Source: an uncultured Barnesiella sp. (lineage in GTDB: Bacteria; Bacteroidota; Bacteroidia; Bacteroidales; Barnesiellaceae). From it: 48,692 bases of DNA. Both the position numbers and the translations under genes were made by a program. Shown one piece after another: positions 16,764-23,568 of the stretch; the stretch's first letter is position 1; the number at the start of each line of letters is the position of its first letter. The stretch is taken from positions 1 to 48,692 of the forward strand of contig CALUJQ010000022.1 in NCBI GenBank assembly GCA_944320995.1, read 5' to 3'. The notes beneath the pieces are model-generated. The model was not told the DNA's origin. It was given only the letters and a program-made list of their open reading frames with translations, and searched no databases.

Positions 16764-19700
16764 TCAGAGTTTCACTTTCACGCGTTTCACGCTTCCGGTC
16801 GTTTGAACCTCTACGACATAGATACCTTTCAGACCGCCGGCATTGATAACTGCCGATTCGCTGGCCGGAGCCTCAGTTATACACAGGCTTCCGCTCATCG
16901 AGTAAACCTTTACGGTCTCGATTGTTGCACCGGCTTCGATGTGGATATTGTCCATGTGGGTATATATCTTCATCGCTTTTTCGGCGGTGTGGTCAATCCC
17001 CGTGGTGGTAGCCATTTGGAAGTTCTGTTCGATGTCTTGGTCTGCTACCGGAACGATTATACCTTCGATGGAGGAGTAGTCTTCGTGGCTAACCGACATG
17101 GTGTAATCTTTACCCGGTTGCAATACGTCGATGCTGTAAGCACCGGTTGCGTCGGTCGTGGCGGTGTAGATTACCTCGCCCGATTGCATCGTTACAACAG
17201 CACCTTCAATCGGACTCGAATTGTCGGAGCGGGTTACAATACCATGAACGACAGAAGGTTCTGCAGCTAATTCCAATTCGATGGTCATGATACTTTGTTT
17301 TAAACTTATGGAAGGAGAAGTGTTGTTCCATATATCCATATAGTTAGAAAAGTCATCGTTATCAAAGTTGTAGCTCTTCATCGACTGTGAATTACTGGAC
17401 GTTAGGAAAAACTTAGCTTTGTCGCGCGAAGCATAATCGATTGAATCGAGAGAAACGATAAGGCTTAAGTTTCCGCCCTCGTAGGTAATAGGTGTTTCGA
17501 GAGGCATCTCAAAGTATATGGGCGAGTCTTGACTGCCTCCTACTTCGAATCTCAAATCGACACCAATGTGAGCAAGATTTTCAATGTCGGCTACCGACAT
17601 TTTTTCAGTAGTTAGTGCTGTCTTTTCTGTCTTGCCGATCCATACATTTATTTTATAACCTTTTACTGTTTCGTCGGCTGCAATATAGGGCAAATTTACC
17701 GATTTGATAATATCGCCAATTTCCAGTCCGTTGAGCAAGTCAGGAGTATAGAGTGTCTCGTATAGCAAATGTTCGTAATAAGTAGTCGATGTGGGGGTTG
17801 ATAAATCACCTACCATGATAGCTGAAATGAATTTTTCTTCGGCCACATTCACAGTAATGGTGTCGGTCGAGGTTACAACACCGTTGAGTGTAAGCAAAGC
17901 GTAAATAGAGGCTTCGCCGGCAGCTCTCGGAGTCCATGAGCAGGTATAGGTCTTTCTGTCGCCTAATACCATAGGTTCAACCGTGTAATTACCGATGGTT
18001 TCTTCGCCGTTCATCAAGGCAATCGAATAGCTGTCGGCCGTTTCGGGTTCTGTACCCAAACAAGCGACGTCGATGGTGAACTCTTGGGTGTAGTTGACCA
18101 TACCTGTGTTCTTGCCCGAGAATCCTTTAATGTCGATGCGGTGGTCTTGGTAAACCACTTGCGGGCCGTAAATCATGTCGAGGTACGAATTCTTGCTGGC
18201 AAAACCGATGTAGTAATCTCCCTCGATGAAATCTTCGGGCATATAAACCGCCATCTCTTTCCACGTGGTGTAATAATCGCTACTTCCTTTCAACTCTTTC
18301 AACAGAGTCCAAGTCCTTCCATTGGAAGAGTAAAGTATATTGGTTTCGTAGCTTGAATAACTACTATAATATCCTTTGATCGCGAATGCAATAGAATCGC
18401 CTGCGGCCAAGTGGAGCAACGGAGTCACGATTGTGTCGGTCGAGGATGTTGTATTGGCGACACTGGCGGAGCCGTGGAATTTTTCACTGGTGTTTCTCTT
18501 GAAATAGGTCTGTTTTACTTCCCACAAGATGGGCGGGAATACTTCGCCCTCGAACGATTCGAGCAGTGCTGTGGACGATAACATCGTACCCGAAACGACA
18601 AACTCCGTATCGCCTATACCGTCATGTACGACAGTAATGGTATCGGTATAAGTATCGGCTGCGGCATCGAAGGTGATTTGTATCGTGGCCGAGGAGTTAT
18701 TGGGAATGACCAGAGGCAATTCGGCATTGACCGAGAAAGCCGAGTTCTCGGGGACCGTAATGGCCGATACGGTCAACGCTCCATTGGAACTGCTGTTTCG
18801 GATTGAATAATCGACCGTGATGGCTTTGTTGGTTAATCCGATTTCCAAGTCGGATAATGAAGCATCTCCTTTGTTGGGCTTGATTGTAATGCTTTTCCCG
18901 GTTTGCAAGGCGGTGAAGTGGGTATTCTCCACATCATTGACGTTGACATTGAATGCCAGTTTGGAAAATTCATCTTCACAATCGATGAGCAGATAACCTT
19001 TTATTGTTTTTTCTTCATTAACAATCAGTTCGGGGCCGGGAATTACGTTGTCTTCGTAGGTTGTCGTATTGTTTCCGGCGATAATACAGGTTTTATAAGT
19101 CACACCCTCGACAGCGACTCCGTTTTCATCGACCAGTTGGGTCGTGAAGTTGTAGGTGCCGGCTTCGATAGGTTGGGTACCGATGTTCTTGAATGAGAAT
19201 TGTAGCTCATTTTTAGTCGCTTTCTCGAGTCCGGCATATAGCGTATATAAACTGCCCGGGCGGTTGACCGACTTCTTGATGAGTTGAACTCCTTTGGCAA
19301 TCTCTTCGTGCGAGAAGGCAAGGAAGTTGTCGAGGTATGCCGAGTTCATCAGGAATGCAATGCGCGAACCTTCGGGTACATTGTCTATGGTGATGGTGTT
19401 CCACGAAGTTGTGGCGGTGAGGTCTATCGAGGTTAATTCACCGGAGGCATTGACTACATAGGCTTCGAATGAGGAAGAAGAGGAAGAATACGAAGATTCT
19501 TTTTTGCAATCGAACGATACTTTACCCGAAACTACCGGCGAATAGAGTGTGTCGATTGATGAAGAATAATAGGAATTGCTGCTTACCGATATGGCGTTGG
19601 AATTGTTTACGCCAATCCCGTTCTTCACGGTATAGCTGGATTCTCCTTCATTGGGCGCTACCGTCCATTCGAGCGGCATATTGGTAGAGGCATCGAAACT

Positions 19701-20681
19701 TTCGTAATAGGCTGTTGTCGGATAGGTCTCGGCAGCAAGGGCGATGGTGTTGTTACCGCCGTTGGTGGTGATAAAGAGGGTATCGTTGAATGCACTCACT
19801 TCGCTGCTCGAGAAGTTGACGGTAAATGTTTTTTGTTCGTTGAATGCGATTTCGGCCGTTTGGGGAGAAACGGAGAAAGCCGATGGCGTGTTGTACGTCG
19901 AGAAACTTACAGACAGAGACTGAGTCCCGTTGTTGGTAAGGGTAAACTCTTGAGAAGCGGTTTCACCGGCTTTTATAAACCCGAAGTTGAGGGCATCGAT
20001 AACCTCTCCTAATTTCGGCGTGTTGGGAATCAACTCGATTTTGATGTTGTCGATATAGTTGGCTCCTCCATATTCTTGAATGGCTTCGAAGATGACATAG
20101 AACTCTTGACCGGCCATCTCGGAAGGAATGTTTACCTCCATTTGGTATAAGCCTGTCGTAGGATAGTGTCTTGTTACATGTAGGATAGGCTCACTCAATG
20201 TAGCCACGGTGTTGTCTTCGCTTATGACTATATTGCCGTCGTTGTCGTAGTTGTAAATGTCGCCGATAGTGTTGACATACACTTTGAACCCTTCAAGCAA
20301 TTTGTTCTCGTAGAGCGAGTTTCGGTACATATAGAATGATATCTTCCCTTGTCGCCCGGTTTCGAGTTTCAGTTTGGGCGAAATCAAAAGGCCTGTGGCG
20401 GTAGCTACGACATCCTTCGATTGCAAGGATTTACCATCTACGACATTGCTACTGCCGGTAGCTACCAACCATTGAGTAGCCGTGGATCCGGTGTGATAAC
20501 CGTTTTTCAATGTCCAGCCGACCAATCCGAGGTTGTCGGCCGAGGAGTCCAAATTATTGAAGTCCTCGAAAAGAGGATTGCTATCGGTTATTTCGATAGC
20601 TTCTTGTGCATGAACCACCGGTGATAATCCCAGCGAACACATCACAATCCCCCATGTGAATAAGAGAGTAATTTTTTTCAT
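16764..20681 (-). CDS. Large multi-domain secreted protein with type IX sorting domain
   Basis: The 1305-residue protein has a signal peptide (1-25) and a modular all-beta body. About 30-215 is a choice-of-anchor J/cleaved-adhesin-like domain (FEDFNNLDSSADN, later GKISFYMYR); about 228-320 is an ASPM/HYDIN-like Ig domain (FIKAGETASQEFTLTNNGTQ). A second and third adhesin-like module begin at YESFDASTNMPLEW and LESFEGEVFPPILWEV. Residues 1144-1225 form a carboxypeptidase-regulatory-like domain, and about 1234-1305 a type A sorting tail (VKVYSMSGSL, ending KRVKVKL). It is likely exported by a type IX system and anchored at or released from the surface as an adhesin or binding protein. No protease catalytic domain is visible. 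It stands alone between terminators. Confidence 0.85.
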   Translation of the reverse strand: MKKITLLFTWGIVMCSLGLSPVVHAQEAIEITDSNPLFEDFNNLDSSADNLGLVGWTLKNGYHTGSTATQWLVATGSSNVVDGKSLQSKDVVATATGLLISPKLKLETGRQGKISFYMYRNSLYENKLLEGFKVYVNTIGDIYNYDNDGNIVISEDNTVATLSEPILHVTRHYPTTGLYQMEVNIPSEMAGQEFYVIFEAIQEYGGANYIDNIKIELIPNTPKLGEVIDALNFGFIKAGETASQEFTLTNNGTQSLSVSFSTYNTPSAFSVSPQTAEIAFNEQKTFTVNFSSSEVSAFNDTLFITTNGGNNTIALAAETYPTTAYYESFDASTNMPLEWTVAPNEGESSYTVKNGIGVNNSNAISVSSNSYYSSSIDTLYSPVVSGKVSFDCKKESSYSSSSSSFEAYVVNASGELTSIDLTATTSWNTITIDNVPEGSRIAFLMNSAYLDNFLAFSHEEIAKGVQLIKKSVNRPGSLYTLYAGLEKATKNELQFSFKNIGTQPIEAGTYNFTTQLVDENGVAVEGVTYKTCIIAGNNTTTYEDNVIPGPELIVNEEKTIKGYLLIDCEDEFSKLAFNVNVNDVENTHFTALQTGKSITIKPNKGDASLSDLEIGLTNKAITVDYSIRNSSSNGALTVSAITVPENSAFSVNAELPLVIPNNSSATIQITFDAAADTYTDTITVVHDGIGDTEFVVSGTMLSSTALLESFEGEVFPPILWEVKQTYFKRNTSEKFHGSASVANTTSSTDTIVTPLLHLAAGDSIAFAIKGYYSSYSSYETNILYSSNGRTWTLLKELKGSSDYYTTWKEMAVYMPEDFIEGDYYIGFASKNSYLDMIYGPQVVYQDHRIDIKGFSGKNTGMVNYTQEFTIDVACLGTEPETADSYSIALMNGEETIGNYTVEPMVLGDRKTYTCSWTPRAAGEASIYALLTLNGVVTSTDTITVNVAEEKFISAIMVGDLSTPTSTTYYEHLLYETLYTPDLLNGLEIGDIIKSVNLPYIAADETVKGYKINVWIGKTEKTALTTEKMSVADIENLAHIGVDLRFEVGGSQDSPIYFEMPLETPITYEGGNLSLIVSLDSIDYASRDKAKFFLTSSNSQSMKSYNFDNDDFSNYMDIWNNTSPSISLKQSIMTIELELAAEPSVVHGIVTRSDNSSPIEGAVVTMQSGEVIYTATTDATGAYSIDVLQPGKDYTMSVSHEDYSSIEGIIVPVADQDIEQNFQMATTTGIDHTAEKAMKIYTHMDNIHIEAGATIETVKVYSMSGSLCITEAPASESAVINAGGLKGIYVVEVQTTGSVKRVKVKL

Positions 20682-20747
20682 AATTAAAAATTAAATTAGT
20701 GAAGATTTAATGTAAAAATATTAATATTCCCTTTTCAATATAATTTG

Positions 20748-20755
20748 CAAATATA
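20748..20755 (-). promoter_or_regulatory. -7 box for the T9SS cargo gene
   Basis: TATATTTG reads on the minus strand, about 70 bases before the start at 20681, in very AT-rich DNA. A matching -33 TTTG is not evident. Apart from this and the terminator at 20991-21020, I see nothing coding in the 574-base gap 20682-21255. Confidence 0.45.
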
Positions 20756-20990
20756 GAAATATGTTTGAGAAATTGATATGAAAATCTACGTTTTTTTGTC
20801 TAAATGTTGGAATAAATGCAAATTTGATGATAAAATATATTTTTGCAAAATATTGTATAAAACGACCCTTGTTTGGATTTATCCCTCCTCCGCAAAGAGG
20901 GCGGTGTGGGTAAATTGTCTTATATATAGTATTTTATGAGCGAACGTTTCTATGGCCTTTTGAGGGGGAGGAGGGTTCTGTAAAAAAACA

Positions 20991-21020
20991 AAAAAGAGCT
21001 TTTTCTCAAAAGCTCTTTTT
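20991..21020. terminator. Bidirectional terminator downstream of lpxH
   Basis: Stem 20991-21003 with 21008-21020 (loop TCTC), A/T-rich at both ends, with eight Ts running on to 21023. On the minus strand it lies about 235 bases past the lpxH stop. The distance leaves room for an unrecognised short transcript. Confidence 0.75.
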
Positions 21021-21255
21021 TTTATAGGTTTTCAATAGGTATTAATTTTTTTAAGGTAAAAAAGATTGTTTTAGGTTATTGACACAAAGGACAACTTTTT
21101 TTTGCAGATAAGCAAACAAAATTATATGTTATATAATATGTTTTTACAACCACTTTTTGCTTGATACTTTGGTTAAAATATTGATAAATATTGTTTTAAG
21201 TAGCGTTCTAAAATGATCGTCGAATATATAAAAAATATTAAATAAGCTTTTTTCG

Positions 21256-22020
21256 CTATCTTTTTGCTTCTTCGCCCTCGATATAATCAAAGAGATTTAG
21301 CCCGGTTTCGTCCAAGACGGCATAGGAGGGGTTCTTAATCCAATCGCCCAAAATAATGATTCGGCTTTGCCGGGGTAGGGCAAGGTCGAGCAGGATATGG
21401 CGATGCCCGAAAATGAAAACATCGATAAGATGGTCGGTGCGATATTCTTTGGCAAAACAGACCAAGTGCTCGTTTTTCTCACCCCGATATTGGGCATAAT
21501 CCTCGCCGGCTTTGCGGCTGTGTGCCGACCATCGCTTTGCGAATGCGACGGTCCACCTCGGGTGTATGGCGGCATACAGGAGCTGGCAGAAGCGATTGCG
21601 GAAAATCTTTCGCAGCAGGCGGAATGTCAAATCTCGTTTCCCCACGTTGTCACCGTGGGAGAGAAAGAGACGTTTCCCCTCGATTTCGGTGATGAGCGTC
21701 CCGTCGTGCAGGGTGATGCCCAGCTCTTGCGGGAGGTAGTCGAAAATCCAAATGTCGTGGTTGCCGATAAACCAGTGTATGTCGATGCCCCTGTCGCTCA
21801 ACTCGGCTAATTTGCCGAAGAACCGGGTAAACCCCCGGGGGACGACATACCGGTATTCATACCAGTAATCGAGAATGTCGCCCAGCAGATAGAGCGCGCC
21901 GGCGTCGTGCTTGATGCTGTCGAGCCATCGCACGATGCGGCGTTCGTACTCCATGGGGTTTTCGATATACTTCGCTCCCAAATGGAAGTCGGCTGCAAAA
22001 TAGGTTTTCTTCCCGGGCAT
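21256..22020 (-). CDS. lpxH: UDP-2,3-diacylglucosamine diphosphatase
   Basis: LpxH hydrolyses UDP-2,3-diacylglucosamine to lipid X and UMP in lipid A synthesis, at the inner face of the inner membrane. The 254-residue calcineurin-type phosphoesterase has all metal-binding blocks: AADFHLG (Asp11, His13), LLGDILDYW, FIGNHDIW, LSHGDNVG and FGHRH. It follows the MIP18-like gene by 14 bases and is probably co-transcribed with it. Confidence 0.92.
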   Translation of the reverse strand: MPGKKTYFAADFHLGAKYIENPMEYERRIVRWLDSIKHDAGALYLLGDILDYWYEYRYVVPRGFTRFFGKLAELSDRGIDIHWFIGNHDIWIFDYLPQELGITLHDGTLITEIEGKRLFLSHGDNVGKRDLTFRLLRKIFRNRFCQLLYAAIHPRWTVAFAKRWSAHSRKAGEDYAQYRGEKNEHLVCFAKEYRTDHLIDVFIFGHRHILLDLALPRQSRIIILGDWIKNPSYAVLDETGLNLFDYIEGEEAKR

Positions 22021-22034
22021 GGTGTGGAAATGTT

Positions 22035-22346
22035 TTATAAGAATCCGAGTTCGAGTTTGGCCTCTTCGCTCATCATGTCTTTATCCCATTCGGGCTCGAA
22101 AACCAATTGAATATCTACGTTTTTCACGTTTTCGATGCTCTCGATTTTCATGCGCACGTCCTCGATAATGAAGTCGGCAGCGGGGCAGTTGGGGGCCGTG
22201 AGGGTCATCTCTATTTTTACGGCCCCGTCGTTTACCTCTATATTATAGATAAGGCCGAGGTCGTAGATGTTGACCGGGATTTCGGGGTCGTAAACGGTCC
22301 TCAGCATTTTTACGATTTCCTCCTCGATAGTGGGTTTATTGTCCAT
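22035..22346 (-). CDS. MIP18/DUF59 family iron-sulphur assembly factor
   Basis: The 103-residue protein has the compact DUF59 fold, with the signatures VYDPEIPVNIYDLGLIY and LTAPNCPAADF; Cys54 is the conserved cysteine of the family. Relatives (SufT, PaaD, MIP18) help to load Fe-S clusters. There are no suf genes beside it, so the exact client is unknown. It is the first gene before lpxH. A weak minus-strand -7-like box (TATCTTCG, 22374-22381) lies about 30 bases upstream. Confidence 0.88.
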   Translation of the reverse strand: MDNKPTIEEEIVKMLRTVYDPEIPVNIYDLGLIYNIEVNDGAVKIEMTLTAPNCPAADFIIEDVRMKIESIENVKNVDIQLVFEPEWDKDMMSEEAKLELGFL

Positions 22347-22449
22347 AAGAAGTTTGTTTTGTCATTCGTTTGTCGAAGATACGTTATTTTTCCCGATTGT
22401 AGGCACGAGATGGAGATTTTTTACGATTCTTGTCAATTTCTCGGGCAAT

Positions 22450-22482
22450 TTTGCGATTTTAATCTTTTTTATTTTATCTTTG
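22450..22482 (+). promoter_or_regulatory. Promoter for the small barrel gene
   Basis: TTTG at 22450-22453 and TATCTTTG at 22475-22482 are 21 bases apart, a full consensus match. The leader to the ATG at 22566 is about 75 bases. Confidence 0.7.
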
Positions 22483-22565
22483 TGCAAACCGTGGTTGCGA
22501 ATCGGGGTTACTATTTATGTAGAAATGCTCCGTGACTCGATTGCAGAATAAAAATAAAAAAGATT

Positions 22566-23165
22566 ATGAAAAAGTCGATTTTTTGTGTGGCTCTCGTAGC
22601 TGCCATGTTTTTGGCTATTCCAGCCAATGCTCAATTTAAGTTTGGTCCCAAGGTAGGTATGAATATCTCTACCCTGTCGTTGGGAGGAGATTTGTCGAAG
22701 ACTTTCAAGTCGGAGAATATCACGAGTTTTACCGGCGGTTTGATGGCCGAGTTTATGGTTCCCGTGATTGGTGTAGGCCTCGATGCCAGTGTGATGTACA
22801 CACGCAAAGGCTCGACTTTGAAAGAGGTAACTACCGGGGCTTCGAAAAATCAACATACCGATTATGTGGAAATTCCTATTAATTTGAAGTATAAATTTTC
22901 TTTGCCGGTGGTAGGTTCCGTATTGGCCCCGTTTGTCTATGCCGGTCCGAGTTTCGGCTTCAAGGTGGGCGATAACTTCGAGGATCAGTATAAGGACAAA
23001 AGTTTTGAGACCGCTATCAACGTGGGTATAGGAGTCGAACTTTTCAACCATTTGCAGATTGCCGGTCAATATGGCTGGGGATTGGGAAAAACAATGGAAC
23101 TACTGAATACGGCCCTGAACGGGAAGAGCCGCGCATGGACGATTACGGCCGCTTATTTATTCTGA
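22566..23165 (+). CDS. PorT-like outer-membrane beta-barrel protein
   Basis: This 199-residue protein has a signal peptide (1-22, ending ANAQ) and begins its mature part with FKFGPKVGMNIS, the usual opening of the PorT/outer-membrane beta-barrel family. Alternating hydrophobic strands continue to a C-terminal aromatic residue (AAYLF). Such proteins sit in the outer membrane; their functions are mostly unassigned. It has its own promoter and a strong terminator, so it is probably monocistronic. Confidence 0.87.
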   Translation: MKKSIFCVALVAAMFLAIPANAQFKFGPKVGMNISTLSLGGDLSKTFKSENITSFTGGLMAEFMVPVIGVGLDASVMYTRKGSTLKEVTTGASKNQHTDYVEIPINLKYKFSLPVVGSVLAPFVYAGPSFGFKVGDNFEDQYKDKSFETAINVGIGVELFNHLQIAGQYGWGLGKTMELLNTALNGKSRAWTITAAYLF

Positions 23166-23191
23166 TCAACGGATTATATTTGCAGGATACG

Positions 23192-23227
23192 ACGGGGAGG
23201 AGAACGGGGATTCTCCTCCCCGTTTTT
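23192..23227 (+). terminator. Terminator of the barrel gene
   Basis: A perfect 13-bp GC-rich stem (23192-23204 with 23211-23223) with a 6-base loop and five Ts follows the stop at 23165. Confidence 0.9.
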
Positions 23228-23262
23228 CTCGTTTGCGAGTGCCCCGACCGGCTCGGGGGAGG

Positions 23263-23302
23263 GGATAAGACAGGATGCGGCAGGATAAGACAGGATGCGG
23301 CT
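23263..23302 (+). repeat. Tandem 20-bp duplication of the head box
   Basis: The 20-base unit GGATAAGACAGGATGCGGCA occurs twice head to tail (23263-23282 and 23283-23302, last base T in the second). It duplicates the head of the first hairpin-promoter repeat in front of priA. Confidence 0.9.
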
Positions 23303-23370
23303 CGGCATGGCCCGAATTTGAAAACTGTGTTTTCATTTGTCTCTGCACTCGCCTTTCGCTATCTTTGGAT
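23290..23370 (+). repeat. Hairpin-promoter repeat, unit 0
   Basis: Head box ACAGGATGCGGCTCGG, then a 7-bp hairpin TGAAAAC/GTTTTCA (23319-23325 with 23329-23335), then the conserved spacer CACTCGCCTTTCGC and the -7 box TATCTTTG (23360-23367). TTTG at 23336-23339 is 20 bases upstream. Confidence 0.78.
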
Positions 23371-23373
23371 AAG

Positions 23374-23442
23374 ATAGGATGCGGCTTGGTAATGTCAATC
23401 AAACAAGTTTGTTGCCATTACTCTCGCCTTTCACTATCTTTA
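23374..23442 (+). repeat. Hairpin-promoter repeat, unit 1
   Basis: Head box ATAGGATGCGGCTTGG, hairpin 23390-23404 with 23407-23420 (loop AA, 13 pairs with a mismatch and a bulge), spacer CTCTCGCCTTTCAC, then TATCTTTA at 23435-23442. The -33 position reads GTTG (23411-23414). The arms share almost no sequence with unit 0 yet still pair. Confidence 0.75.
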
Positions 23443-23448
23443 CAGAAA

Positions 23449-23520
23449 ATAGGATGCGGCTTGGCAAAAAGTTCAAGCAAGCTTGACTTTCTGCACTCGC
23501 CTTTCACTATCTTTGCTAAC
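23449..23520 (+). repeat. Hairpin-promoter repeat, unit 2 (priA promoter)
   Basis: Head box ATAGGATGCGGCTTGG, hairpin 23465-23478 with 23481-23493 (loop AA, about 12 pairs with one bulge), spacer CACTCGCCTTTCAC, -7 box TATCTTTG at 23508-23515. The -33 match is poor. The predicted start near 23521 gives a leader of about 48 bases to priA. Confidence 0.78.
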
Positions 23521-23568
23521 GATTATATTGCCGGGCTATATCCGGGGAGGAGGAATATATTTATAGTT

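Noticed and set aside
23263..23520. CRISPR array
   Set aside because: The repeats are 75-84 bases with internal hairpins and promoter boxes; there are no short uniform repeats with unique spacers and no cas genes.
23275..23568. Extended N-terminus of priA
   Set aside because: These codons are the hairpin-promoter repeats; PriA proteins begin at the residues encoded from 23569.
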